From Draconibacterium sp. (GTDB lineage: Bacteria > Bacteroidota > Bacteroidia > Bacteroidales > Prolixibacteraceae): a stretch of 19,357 bases of DNA. The position numbers and the translations under genes were made by a program. The stretch spans positions 1 to 19,357 of the forward strand of contig JAUVDE010000011.1 in NCBI GenBank assembly GCA_030595485.1, read 5' to 3'. Numbering within the stretch: position 1 is the stretch's first letter; each line of letters starts with the position of its first letter. Shown here piece after piece: positions 1 through 8,206 of the stretch. Below the pieces are notes generated by a model that saw only the letters and a program-made list of their open reading frames with translations, was not told where the DNA came from and made no database searches.

Positions 1-23
1 CTTCATCCATTATAATAAATAAA

Positions 24-31
24 TACCTTTG
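24..31 (+). promoter_or_regulatory. Bacteroidota -7 promoter box for porQ-cmk-ispH
   Basis: The octamer TACCTTTG matches the Bacteroidota sigma-factor -7 consensus TAnnTTTG exactly. It ends 26 bases before the porQ ATG, a distance like that of other boxes in this window. I see no clear -33 TTTG element. The rest of bases 1-57 holds no recognisable gene. Confidence 0.6.
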
Positions 32-57
32 GCGTTTTACAAAAAACGAGATCGCGA

Positions 58-1086
58 ATGAAGCGAAAGATATACTTTGTATTTTTATTTAGCGTAATGG
101 TTCTGGCAGGGAAAGCCCAGATTGGAGGAGAGAGTACCTACCAGTTCTTGGAGCTTACCAACTCGGCTCGTATTGCTGCTTTGGGTGGCACTCAAATTGC
201 CATTAGCGACTCTCTCGATTTAAATTTACCACACACTAACCCGGCTTTGTTGCACAAAGGAATGGACAACCGCGTATTGGTGAACTATGTAAATTACCTT
301 ACAGATATTAACTATGGTTATGCTTCGTATGCAAAGTCGTACGATGGAATTGGCAACTTTGCAGTGGGAATGCATTACATAAATTACGGCACATTTGATG
401 AAGCGCTGGAAAATGGAGAATTAACAGGAGCCACCTTTAATGCAGCCGAATATGCTTTAAACCTTATTTACTCGAATAGCTACAAACGATTAAAATACGG
501 AGTAAACCTGAAACCCATTCTTTCATCATTCGAAAGCTACCAATCGTTTGGAATTGCTGCCGACTTTGGTTTAAATTTTAAAAGCAAAAGTGGAATGACA
601 TCGCTGGCACTGGTTGCCCGAAATGTTGGTACTCAAATTACAACTTACTACGACGATGGCAACCGCGAAAGCATTCCTTTTAATTTACAATTAGGAATTA
701 GTCAACGATTAAAACATGCCCCGGTAATTTTATCGGCAACCATGCAGCACCTTAACCATTGGGATTTGTACGAGCCGGAGGAAGAACCTGAATTTTCTCC
801 TGAAACAATTTACGAACGCGATGAAAGTTTACTAAAACAAACCATGCGCCATTTAGTATTAGGAATTGAAGTATTACCTTCTGAAAATTTCATACTACGC
901 GCCGGTTACAATTATCAACGCCGTCAGGAATTGAAGTTCGACGACAAAGGCTCAACGGTTGGTTTTTCAGCGGGATTTGGTATCAAAGTAAAACGTTTTA
1001 GGCTCGACTATGGAATATCGCAATTCCATTTGGCGGGTTCATCCAACTTGTTTTCCCTGGCCATTAATCTCAATGATAATTTCTAG
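58..1086 (+). CDS. porQ: Type IX secretion system protein PorQ
   Basis: PorQ is an outer-membrane beta-barrel of the FadL-like class. It works with PorU, PorV and PorZ in the complex that removes the C-terminal signal of type IX secretion cargo and attaches the cargo to the surface. The 342-residue protein starts with a Sec signal peptide (MKRK, then a hydrophobic run, with cleavage probably near AGKA-Q at about residue 20). The mature N-terminus has the family-typical IGGES...FLELTNSARIAALGGT stretch at about residues 22-45. The remainder is an alternating pattern rich in Tyr, Asn and Gly, as expected of barrel strands, and ends in a hydrophobic/aromatic final strand closing on Phe. It lies 58 bases upstream of cmk and ispH, a neighbourhood I recall as common for porQ in this phylum. 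Other PorV/FadL-like barrels are the main alternative. The call rests on N-terminal motifs and context. Confidence 0.85.
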   Translation: MKRKIYFVFLFSVMVLAGKAQIGGESTYQFLELTNSARIAALGGTQIAISDSLDLNLPHTNPALLHKGMDNRVLVNYVNYLTDINYGYASYAKSYDGIGNFAVGMHYINYGTFDEALENGELTGATFNAAEYALNLIYSNSYKRLKYGVNLKPILSSFESYQSFGIAADFGLNFKSKSGMTSLALVARNVGTQITTYYDDGNRESIPFNLQLGISQRLKHAPVILSATMQHLNHWDLYEPEEEPEFSPETIYERDESLLKQTMRHLVLGIEVLPSENFILRAGYNYQRRQELKFDDKGSTVGFSAGFGIKVKRFRLDYGISQFHLAGSSNLFSLAINLNDNF

Positions 1087-1117
1087 AAAAAGACATTAAC
1101 CTCTTAAATAAAATCCC

Positions 1118-1125
1118 CATATTTG
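1118..1125 (+). promoter_or_regulatory. Possible weak -7 box before cmk
   Basis: CATATTTG matches TAnnTTTG at all fixed positions except the first. It lies 19 bases before the cmk ATG, in line with spacing elsewhere in the window. It could be a secondary promoter inside the porQ-cmk-ispH unit, or chance in AT-rich DNA. Confidence 0.25.
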
Positions 1126-1144
1126 TTCCAAATTCAGGTAGAAA

Positions 1145-1843
1145 ATGAGTGAGAAAAAAATTATTATAGCCATCGATGGGCATTCGTCGTGCGGGAAAAG
1201 CACAATGGCAAAATCGCTGGCAAAAAAACTTGGCTACGTTTATATCGACACAGGTGCGATGTACCGCGTAGTAACTTTGGTTGCGCTACGAAATGGCTGG
1301 CTTAAAAATAAAGTTCCTGATAACAATAAAGTAATTGCCAGTTTAAAAGACATTAAAATCACTTTTAAATGGGATGAGCAATTGGGAAAAAACACAACTT
1401 TCTTAAATGGTGAAAATGTTGAAGATAAAATTCGCCAGTTGGAAGTTTCAGAGAATGTAAGCCCCATAAGTACCATTGCCGAAGTTCGTTACGAAATGGT
1501 TCGTCAGCAACGCGAAAACGGAAAAGCCAAAGGTATTGTGATGGATGGTCGCGACATCGGAACGGTTGTTTTCCCAAATGCCGAGCTAAAAATATTTATG
1601 ACAGCATCGCCAAAAATTCGTGCACAGCGTCGTTTTGATGAGCTCACCGCAAAAGGTGACGATGTGAATTTCAAAGAGATTCTAGCCAATGTTGAAGGAC
1701 GCGACAAAATTGATTCGACACGTGCAGCAAGTCCTTTAAAACAAGCTAACGATGCTCTTCTTCTCGACAACAGCAACATTACACGAGAGGAACAATTAGA
1801 GTGGACCATTAATAAAGTTAAAGGAATAACAGGGGAGAAATGA
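1145..1843 (+). CDS. cmk: Cytidylate kinase
   Basis: The enzyme phosphorylates CMP and dCMP with ATP in the cytosol, recycling cytidine nucleotides from RNA and lipid turnover. Its 232 residues match the bacterial family length. The Walker A loop is GHSSCGKST at residues 12-20, the nucleoside-binding DTGAMYR follows at about 35-41, and the conserved DGRDIGT signature is at 134-140. The C-terminal part carries the Asp/Arg-rich segment DSTRAASPLK that closes the active site. The ATG at 1145 directly precedes the P-loop strand, so the start is secure. The stop codon overlaps the ispH start (ATGA at 1840-1843), so the two genes are probably translationally coupled. Confidence 0.97.
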   Translation: MSEKKIIIAIDGHSSCGKSTMAKSLAKKLGYVYIDTGAMYRVVTLVALRNGWLKNKVPDNNKVIASLKDIKITFKWDEQLGKNTTFLNGENVEDKIRQLEVSENVSPISTIAEVRYEMVRQQRENGKAKGIVMDGRDIGTVVFPNAELKIFMTASPKIRAQRRFDELTAKGDDVNFKEILANVEGRDKIDSTRAASPLKQANDALLLDNSNITREEQLEWTINKVKGITGEK

Positions 1844-2709
1844 TTATTGAAATTGACAGGAGATCGGGATTTTGTTTTGGTGTAATCAACGCCATTAAAG
1901 CAGCAGAAAATGAGCTAAAAGTATCAAACCAGCTCTACTGTTTGGGTGATATTGTTCACAATGGTATGGAAGTTAATCGTCTGGAAAAAATAGGATTGAA
2001 ATCTATTTCAAAAGAGGAATATTTTACATTGAATAACTGTAAGGTACTTATCCGTGCCCACGGCGAGCCACCCGAAACCTATCAATATGCTGAGGAAAAC
2101 AACATTGAGCTTATTGACGCAACGTGTCCGGTTGTGCTTACTCTGCAAGAAAAAGTTAAAAGTTCGTACAAACTAAAAGCTGAACAAGAGGGGCAGGTGG
2201 TTATTTTTGGAAAAAAAGGTCATGCCGAAATTATAGGTTTAAATGGTCAAACGAACCACAATGCTATTATTATTGAAGGAATTGCCGATGTGGAAAAGAT
2301 AGATATGAACCGCCCGGTTGCCCTTTATTCGCAAACGACTAAACGGATCGAAGATTTTCATGAAATAGCGAAAACGGTTAAAGAAAAAATTCAGCCCGGT
2401 ATTCCGGTTGAAATTAAAGATACCATTTGCCGACAGGTATCGAACCGTGTACCAAACCTGAAAGAATTTGCCACAAAATATGATTTAATACTTTTTGTTG
2501 CTGGCCAAAAAAGCTCAAATGGTAAATATTTATACACCATTTGCAAAGAAGTAAACACGGACACACACATGGTTTCTAACACTAGCGAAATAGAAAAGTC
2601 GTGGTTCGCGAATGTAAAATCGGTTGGGATATGTGGAGCAACATCAACACCAAACTGGTTAATGGAAGAAGTGGCCGAGTGGGTTCGCACAAATTTTAAC
2701 GAAGCTTAG
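1840..2709 (+). CDS. ispH: 4-hydroxy-3-methylbut-2-enyl diphosphate reductase
   Basis: IspH (LytB) performs the last step of the MEP isoprenoid pathway, reducing HMBPP to IPP and DMAPP with a [4Fe-4S] cluster. The three cluster-ligating cysteines are present at the expected places: Cys12 in GFCFGV, Cys96 in DATCP and Cys197 in DTICRQVSNR. The substrate-binding motifs are also visible: GDIVHN, RAHGEPPE (in place of the AHGVSP of many species) and the C-terminal SVGICGATSTPNWLMEEV. The length of 289 residues is normal. The gene starts inside the cmk stop codon (ATGA overlap) and ends the porQ-cmk-ispH unit. The following 58 bases contain no obvious strong terminator, so some read-through into priA is possible. 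Confidence 0.97.
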   Translation: MIIEIDRRSGFCFGVINAIKAAENELKVSNQLYCLGDIVHNGMEVNRLEKIGLKSISKEEYFTLNNCKVLIRAHGEPPETYQYAEENNIELIDATCPVVLTLQEKVKSSYKLKAEQEGQVVIFGKKGHAEIIGLNGQTNHNAIIIEGIADVEKIDMNRPVALYSQTTKRIEDFHEIAKTVKEKIQPGIPVEIKDTICRQVSNRVPNLKEFATKYDLILFVAGQKSSNGKYLYTICKEVNTDTHMVSNTSEIEKSWFANVKSVGICGATSTPNWLMEEVAEWVRTNFNEA

Positions 2710-2739
2710 CTTTTCACGTTTCAATATCATTTTTTAAAC

Positions 2740-2747
2740 TACTTTTA
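2740..2747 (+). promoter_or_regulatory. Possible -7 box for priA
   Basis: TACTTTTA matches TAnnTTTG at five of six fixed positions and ends 20 bases before the priA ATG. A perfect inverted repeat (AAAGAAT-A-ATTCTTT, 2751-2765) lies between this box and the start codon. Confidence 0.3.
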
Positions 2748-2767
2748 AGCAAAGAATAATTCTTTGT

Positions 2768-5239
2768 ATGTCGGAACTTTTTGCCCAAGTAATATTACCT
2801 CTTTCTTTGCACGATGCATATACCTACAAGGTTCCGCAGTCGCTTGCGAATGATATTGCGCCGGGTAAACGTGTAATTGTTCAGTTTGGCAAAAAGAAAA
2901 TTTATGCCGCGCTGGTACTTACCGTTTCAAATGAAAAACCCGAAACAACTGAGATTAAAGAAGTTCAACAAATATTAGATGAACATCCTGTTGTTCTTTC
3001 CGAGAACTTTAAACTTTGGCACTGGATTGCACAGTATTATTGCTGTACACTGGGCGATGTTTTTCGGGCGGCATTGCCAACTGGTTTAAAACTGGAAAGT
3101 AAATCGCGTATACTTTTAACCGGAGTTGATACACAGGTTCGTTTATCAGAAAAAGAAGAATTAATTCTTCGTCAAGCCGAGCAAGATGTTTCGCTTTTAT
3201 CAGAATTAGAGCGAAAACTGGGTACTAACTTTTCTTATTCAGCACTAAAATCGTTAATGAATAAAAAGCTGATTTACATTGAGGAAAGAGTAAATGCCAA
3301 ATACAAACCCAAAACCGAATCATTTGTAAAAATTCATCCTGAAATAGGTTCGGAAAAAACCTTAAGCGAAAAAGTCGAATCGCTAAAGCGTGCAAAAAAA
3401 CAACAGCAACTTTTATTTCATTTTTGTGCAGTTTGCAAAACTTTCGAGATCGATGAAATTACTGAAATAGCCAAAAAACAACTTTTACTGAACACCAGTT
3501 TTTCTTCAGGCATTTTAAAAGAGTTAGTGAAAAAGAAATTTCTGGTTGAATATAAAAAACAGATTTCACGAATTGAAGAGGCTAAAATTGAACAGGTTAG
3601 CATTAACCTTTTAAATAGACATCAAGACAAAGCACTTGTTGAGATAAAAAAAGAGTTTGAATCGAAACAGGTAGCACTCATACACGGAATTACCGCCAGT
3701 GGTAAAACCGAAATTTATATTCATTTAATCGATGAAATACTAAAAAAAGGCAAGCAGGCTTTATATCTGGTTCCTGAAATTGCGCTGACCACACAAATCA
3801 TTCAGCGCCTGAAAAACGTATTTGGCAATAAAGTGGGTATTTACCATTCGCGTTTAAATAGTCAGGAGCGTGTTGAAATTTGGGACAAAGTTATTCAGTT
3901 TAAAGAAGAACCGGAGAAAGGTTACCAAGTGGTTTTGGGTGCGCGTTCAGCAGTATTTTTACCTTTTTCAAAACTGGGGCTAGTAATTGTTGACGAGGAG
4001 CACGAGAATTCATTTAAACAATTCGACCCCACACCACGCTACAATGCACGCGACATGGCTGTTATTATGGGTTTTCAGAATGATGCAAAAATATTGTTAG
4101 GTTCTGCCACACCCTCTTACGAATCGTACCACAATGCGCTGGCCGGCAAATATGGTTTGGTGAATTTACTGAAACGCCATTCGGAAATGGAGTTGCCCGA
4201 AATCTTCGTAGCCGACCTTAAACGTGCATACAAACGCAAGGAAATGCGTTCCATACTTACTCCTGCTTTATTCGAACTAATGGAGGAGGCACTCGAGAAA
4301 AAGGAACAGATTATTCTTTTCCAAAACCGACGCGGTTACTCGCCCTTTGTTGAGTGTTTTAGTTGTGGCAATATCCCCAAATGTAATAACTGCGATGTAA
4401 GTTTAACTTACCACAAATACAAACGCCGCTTAAGTTGTCATTACTGTGGTTTTAGCTATCAATTGCCCGACAAATGCGACGAGTGCGGTTCACCCGAAAT
4501 AAAAACACGTGGTTTTGGTACTGAAAAAATTGAGGATGAAATAAAACAGCTTTTTCGAAATGCACGAATTAGCCGAATGGATTTAGACACAACCCAATCG
4601 AAAGATGCATTTGCCAAAATTGTAAAAAACCTTGAAGAGCGAAAAACTGACATTCTGATTGGAACACAAATGGTTACCAAAGGATTAGACTTTGACCATG
4701 TAAGTGTAGTTGGAATTTTAAACGCCGATAACCTGATTAATTTCCCTGATTTTAGAGCTCACGAACGTGCCTATCAACTTATTTCGCAAGTGGCCGGGCG
4801 CTCTGGTCGAAAGCACAAACAAGGCAAAGTGGTTATTCAAACCTCACAACCTGATCACCCCTTAATTCAAATTATTCAGCAGCAAGATTATCAGCAAGCT
4901 TTAAAAATGCATTTCGAAGAACGACAACTTTTTAAATACCCACCTTTTTACCGGCTGATAAAACTGGTGGTAAAGCACAAAAATGTGGATACCGTAAATC
5001 GTGTGGCCGAAGAGTTGGCAAAAATGATTCGCAAACACAAACAGTTAATTGTAATGGGGCCCGAATTTCCTCTAATTAGCCGAATTCAGTTGTGGCACCA
5101 AAAAGAAATCTGGATAAAAATACACAAAAGCCTGAATTTAGATTTCATTAAAAATGAAATTACAAATTCAACAAAAAATGTAAAAAGTCAGTCCATGAAC
5201 AGTAACTGCATGATTAACATTGATGTTGACCCATACTAA
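2768..5239 (+). CDS. priA: Primosomal protein N' (replication restart helicase PriA)
   Basis: PriA recognises stalled or collapsed replication forks, unwinds the lagging-strand arm 3' to 5' and reloads the replicative helicase. The 823-residue protein has an N-terminal fork-binding domain (about residues 1-105). The helicase core carries Walker A GITASGKT at 307-314 and the DEEH box at 409-412. A cysteine-rich zinc-binding insert begins at Cys530 (CFSCGNIPKCNNC...CHYCG...CDECGS) and holds four CxxC pairs. Helicase motifs V and VI follow (IGTQMVTKGLDFDHV; QVAGRSGR). The length is near the usual 730-840 residues. The ATG at 2768 is followed directly by the conserved start ELFAQVILPLSL. Transcription may come from the weak box just upstream and from ispH read-through. 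Confidence 0.96.
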   Translation: MSELFAQVILPLSLHDAYTYKVPQSLANDIAPGKRVIVQFGKKKIYAALVLTVSNEKPETTEIKEVQQILDEHPVVLSENFKLWHWIAQYYCCTLGDVFRAALPTGLKLESKSRILLTGVDTQVRLSEKEELILRQAEQDVSLLSELERKLGTNFSYSALKSLMNKKLIYIEERVNAKYKPKTESFVKIHPEIGSEKTLSEKVESLKRAKKQQQLLFHFCAVCKTFEIDEITEIAKKQLLLNTSFSSGILKELVKKKFLVEYKKQISRIEEAKIEQVSINLLNRHQDKALVEIKKEFESKQVALIHGITASGKTEIYIHLIDEILKKGKQALYLVPEIALTTQIIQRLKNVFGNKVGIYHSRLNSQERVEIWDKVIQFKEEPEKGYQVVLGARSAVFLPFSKLGLVIVDEEHENSFKQFDPTPRYNARDMAVIMGFQNDAKILLGSATPSYESYHNALAGKYGLVNLLKRHSEMELPEIFVADLKRAYKRKEMRSILTPALFELMEEALEKKEQIILFQNRRGYSPFVECFSCGNIPKCNNCDVSLTYHKYKRRLSCHYCGFSYQLPDKCDECGSPEIKTRGFGTEKIEDEIKQLFRNARISRMDLDTTQSKDAFAKIVKNLEERKTDILIGTQMVTKGLDFDHVSVVGILNADNLINFPDFRAHERAYQLISQVAGRSGRKHKQGKVVIQTSQPDHPLIQIIQQQDYQQALKMHFEERQLFKYPPFYRLIKLVVKHKNVDTVNRVAEELAKMIRKHKQLIVMGPEFPLISRIQLWHQKEIWIKIHKSLNLDFIKNEITNSTKNVKSQSMNSNCMINIDVDPY

Positions 5240-5305
5240 CAGTTGCCGGTGGAAGTTTTCTGAAGCAATTTACCCATCATCATTTTTCTAGCGCTGATTT
5301 TTTCG

Positions 5306-5313
5306 TAGTTTTG
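5306..5313 (+). promoter_or_regulatory. Bacteroidota -7 promoter box for the heptose kinase gene
   Basis: TAGTTTTG is an exact match to TAnnTTTG and ends 18 bases before the GTG start at 5332. A small inverted repeat (TTAAC-ACA-GTTAA, 5319-5331) fills the space between box and start codon. No clear -33 TTTG is visible. Confidence 0.5.
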
Positions 5314-5331
5314 TCGCTTTAACACAGTTAA

Positions 5332-6327
5332 GTGAATAACACAGAAGTAAATCAAATATTCGAAAAGTTTAGCGAAATGCGCGCCATTGTTATTGGCGAT
5401 GCCATGGTGGACACCTATTTGTGGGGAAAAGTGGAACGCTTATCTCCCGAAGCTCCAGTGCCAATTGTGGCCGTTAACAAACGCGAAAACCGTTTGGGTG
5501 GTGCAGCAAATGTTTCGCGCAACTTACAGGCTTTGGGGGCAACTCCTATCCTTTTTTCAGTAATTGGCGACGATGAAAAAGGAAAAGACTTTGAAGCTTT
5601 ACTTGATAAAAGAGAAATTTCACGAGATGGAATTTTTGTTGATTCGAGCAGAAAGACTACGGTTAAAAATCGAATAATTAGTGACGGAAAACAAGTTGTT
5701 CGTGTTGATGAAGAATCTACAGATTACATTTCACCTGAAATTGAAAAATGGTTAGTTGATGCCATTACCTTGGAAATTAAGACCAAAAAAGTTGATGTGA
5801 TTATTTTTGTTGATTACGACAAAGGAGCTATTACTAATACACTTTTTCAAACTATAAATTCACTAGCCAAAGAAAAAGGTATTCCAACTGCTGTTGATCC
5901 TAAAAGACGAAATTTCAACAATTACACCGACGTTTCGCTTTTCAAACCTAATTTTAAAGAGTTTGTACAAGGAACAGGTTTGCAAATAAACAAAGGCGAC
6001 TTAGAGGCTATTAAAAGTGCTGCCGACCAATTCAAAAGAAAACAAAATTTGAAATTGATTTTTGTTACACTTTCCGAACTAGGTGTTTTTATTAGCAACG
6101 GTGTAAAAGAACAGTACTACCCGGTTGCTATTCGTTATATTGCTGATGTTTCGGGTGCTGGCGATACCGTTATTAGTGTTGCTAGTTTAGCTATGGCCAC
6201 AGGACTTCCACCAAAAATAATGGCTTTAATGTCGAACCTGGCAGGCGGTTTAGTTTGTGAAAAGCTTGGTGTTGTGCCAATCGATAAAAAACTGCTCAAA
6301 AAAGAGATGAAGTCGCAGAAAATATAA
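5332..6327 (+). CDS. rfaE1: D-glycero-beta-D-manno-heptose-7-phosphate kinase (RfaE1/HldE kinase domain)
   Basis: This PfkB-family sugar kinase phosphorylates heptose 7-phosphate at C1 on the route to ADP-heptose for the lipopolysaccharide inner core. The 331 residues carry PfkB signature 1 (GGAANVSRNLQALG from residue 56) and signature 2 (DVSGAGDT at 272-279), where Asp278 is the expected catalytic base. The LSPEAPVPI segment at 37-45 is typical of the HldE/RfaE kinase domain and separates it from other PfkB kinases. There is no C-terminal adenylyltransferase domain, so the second step must be encoded elsewhere. The start is GTG: no ATG lies upstream in frame, and the first internal ATG (residue 16) would remove the short N-terminal extension the family usually has. 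No other heptose gene is nearby, so the substrate assignment rests on sequence motifs only. Confidence 0.85.
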   Translation: MNNTEVNQIFEKFSEMRAIVIGDAMVDTYLWGKVERLSPEAPVPIVAVNKRENRLGGAANVSRNLQALGATPILFSVIGDDEKGKDFEALLDKREISRDGIFVDSSRKTTVKNRIISDGKQVVRVDEESTDYISPEIEKWLVDAITLEIKTKKVDVIIFVDYDKGAITNTLFQTINSLAKEKGIPTAVDPKRRNFNNYTDVSLFKPNFKEFVQGTGLQINKGDLEAIKSAADQFKRKQNLKLIFVTLSELGVFISNGVKEQYYPVAIRYIADVSGAGDTVISVASLAMATGLPPKIMALMSNLAGGLVCEKLGVVPIDKKLLKKEMKSQKI

Positions 6328-6422
6328 ACAAATCAGCATTCCTTTTTACTCACTCCCAAGCGTTTATAAAATCCACAATCAAACCGTTAATAAAAATCCC
6401 AAACAGGTTTAGGGTAAAATGT

Positions 6423-6430
6423 TAACTTTG
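6423..6430 (+). promoter_or_regulatory. Bacteroidota -7 promoter box for parAB
   Basis: TAACTTTG matches TAnnTTTG exactly and ends 30 bases before the parA ATG. The 133-base gap before parA holds no other feature I can support. Confidence 0.6.
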
Positions 6431-6460
6431 AAATCACTCATTAATAATTACGACGCATAG

Positions 6461-7267
6461 ATGGGAAAAATAATTTCTTTGGCGAACCAAAAAGGAGGAG
6501 TTGGGAAAACCACAACAACTATTAATTTAGCTGCCAGCCTCGCCGTTTTAGAGCAGAAAGTTTTGGTAATTGATGCAGATCCACAGGCTAACGCCACTTC
6601 GGGTTTAGGTTTCGATGTAAGAAATGTACAATCGAGTATTTACGAATGTATTGTTAACGATATCGACGCCGAAAAAGCCATTATGAAAACAGAGATCGAA
6701 AACCTCGATTTAATTCCTTCGCATATTGATTTGGTAGGTGCCGAAATTGAAATGCTGAATATGCCAAACCGCGAAAAGGTTTTAAAAGTTGCATTGGAAG
6801 GATTGAAAGAAAAATACGATTTCATTTTCATTGACTGCTCTCCTTCTCTCGGACTAATAACTGTAAATGCCTTAACATCTGCCGATTCGGTAATTATTCC
6901 GGTTCAATGCGAATATTTTGCGCTCGAAGGTTTGGGTAAACTTTTAAATACAATTAAAATTATTCAGAATCGTTTAAATCCTGAATTAGACATTGAAGGA
7001 TTCTTGTTAACCATGTTCGATGGTCGCTTAAATTTATCGAATCAGGTTTACGAAGAAGTAAAACATCATTTCCAGGAAATGGTATTCGATACTGTAATTC
7101 AGCGAAATGTAAAATTAAGCGAAGCCCCAAGTTATGGGAAACCGGTTATTTTATACGATGCCAGCTCGAAAGGAGCCATTAACCATATGAATTTGGCACG
7201 CGAGATTTTACAACGCAATGACATGACGCAGATGTCGAAGGATAAAGATGGTGTAGTAATAAATTAA
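6461..7267 (+). CDS. parA: Chromosome-partitioning ATPase ParA (Soj)
   Basis: ParA is a deviant Walker ATPase that binds DNA non-specifically as an ATP dimer. With ParB bound at parS sites it moves the newly copied chromosome origins apart. The 268 residues begin almost at once with the deviant Walker A motif KGGVGKTTT (residues 11-19), which includes the signature lysine at 11. DADPQANATSG follows at about 39-49, then the Walker B-like strand FIFIDCSPSLGLITVNAL. The protein lacks the N-terminal DNA-binding extension of plasmid ParA proteins, so it is of the chromosomal Soj type. parB starts 11 bases downstream, which supports the assignment. Confidence 0.95.
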   Translation: MGKIISLANQKGGVGKTTTTINLAASLAVLEQKVLVIDADPQANATSGLGFDVRNVQSSIYECIVNDIDAEKAIMKTEIENLDLIPSHIDLVGAEIEMLNMPNREKVLKVALEGLKEKYDFIFIDCSPSLGLITVNALTSADSVIIPVQCEYFALEGLGKLLNTIKIIQNRLNPELDIEGFLLTMFDGRLNLSNQVYEEVKHHFQEMVFDTVIQRNVKLSEAPSYGKPVILYDASSKGAINHMNLAREILQRNDMTQMSKDKDGVVIN

Positions 7268-7278
7268 GGTAGGTAGTT

Positions 7279-8148
7279 ATGATGGTTAAAAGGAATGCAT
7301 TAGGAAGAGGACTTGGCGCGCTTATCGATGATGCTAACAAGATGCAGGAAGGTGCGGGAATCAATGAAATTGAGCTCAGCAAAATTGAAGCGAATCCTTT
7401 TCAACCCCGTACAAAATTCGACGAAGAAGCGCTGGCTGAACTTACGGATTCTATCAAAGAATTAGGGCTTATTCAACCTATAACCATTCGTAAAATAGGC
7501 GACGATAAATACCAGATTATTGCTGGAGAACGTCGTTTTAGAGCATCGCAGCTAGCTGGGTTAAATAAAATACCCGCTTACGTTCGAAAAGCTAAAGACG
7601 ATACCATGCTGGAAATGGCATTGGTGGAGAATATTCAGCGCGAAGATTTAGATGCTATTGAAGTGGCTTTAAGCTATCAGCGTTTAATGGAGGAGCTGGA
7701 ATACACTCAGGAAGAATTGAGCTCGCGTGTGGGTAAAAAACGTTCGACTATTGCCAACTACTTGCGTTTATTAAGATTACCAGCTGTTGTTCAAAAGGGT
7801 TTAATTGAGAAACAAATCTCGATGGGACATGCACGTGCAATTATTAATATTGATGATTCGGAAACTCAAATAATGATTTTCGAACAAATAGTTAAGCACG
7901 GTTTTTCTGTTCGAAAGGTGGAAGAAATTGTTCGTGACCTAAATGCCGAAGAAGGAAAAACAGCCAGCAAAACCACCAAAAGAAAATTTCCAAAAGAATT
8001 TCAGATTGTAAAAACACAACTCGACAAAACGTTTAGTACTCGCATCGACTTTTCGATGAATAACAAAGGAAAAGGGAAAATTACCATTCCGTTTACATCG
8101 AAAAAAGATTTGGAGAGAATTGTTAAAATAATTGAAAATCAAAAATAA
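7279..8148 (+). CDS. parB: Chromosome-partitioning protein ParB (Spo0J)
   Basis: ParB binds parS sites near the origin, spreads as a CTP-dependent clamp and stimulates the ParA ATPase. The 289-residue protein starts with the ParA-interacting tail KRNALGRGLGALI (residues 4-16), typical of chromosomal ParB. The CTP-binding domain has NPFQPRT at 39-45 and the arginine patch GERRFRA at 83-89. The helix-turn-helix that reads parS is at about 143-164 (TQEELSSRVGKKRSTIANYL). A C-terminal dimerisation segment ends the protein. Two adjacent ATG codons (7279 and 7282) could both serve as start, and an AAGGTAGG stretch lies upstream. No canonical parS sequence is visible in this window. Confidence 0.95.
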   Translation: MMVKRNALGRGLGALIDDANKMQEGAGINEIELSKIEANPFQPRTKFDEEALAELTDSIKELGLIQPITIRKIGDDKYQIIAGERRFRASQLAGLNKIPAYVRKAKDDTMLEMALVENIQREDLDAIEVALSYQRLMEELEYTQEELSSRVGKKRSTIANYLRLLRLPAVVQKGLIEKQISMGHARAIINIDDSETQIMIFEQIVKHGFSVRKVEEIVRDLNAEEGKTASKTTKRKFPKEFQIVKTQLDKTFSTRIDFSMNNKGKGKITIPFTSKKDLERIVKIIENQK

Positions 8149-8164
8149 ACCTTAACTACCACCT

Positions 8165-8187
8165 AAATACTGTGGGTATTTTCTATT
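8165..8187 (+). terminator. Weak hairpin after parB
   Basis: A 6-bp stem (AAATAC / GTATTT) with loop TGTGG is followed by a T-rich run. The stem has only one G-C pair and the T-rich run merges with the next promoter box, so any termination is likely partial. Confidence 0.25.
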
Positions 8188-8191
8188 TTTG
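8184..8191 (+). promoter_or_regulatory. Bacteroidota -7 promoter box for the DUF5683 gene and mltD
   Basis: TATTTTTG matches TAnnTTTG exactly. The TTG at its 3' end (8189-8191) is in frame with the downstream gene and could be mistaken for its start codon. If this is the promoter, transcription would begin about 5-8 bases later and the TTG would lie outside the mRNA. Confidence 0.55.
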
Positions 8192-8206
8192 CGCAAAATT
8201 TGTAGT

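Noticed and set aside
5240..5331. Gap after priA, checked for a terminator.
   Set aside because: No stem of useful length followed by a T run; only the promoter box for the next gene is supported.
7830..7839. Palindrome TGCACGTGCA in parB, with a second copy inside ATGCACGTGCAT in pyrF (19023-19034), considered as parS-like sites.
   Set aside because: The flanks do not match the parS consensus (TGTTTCACGTGAAACA), and both copies encode Ala-Arg-Ala with GCA CGT GCA codons, so codon choice explains them.
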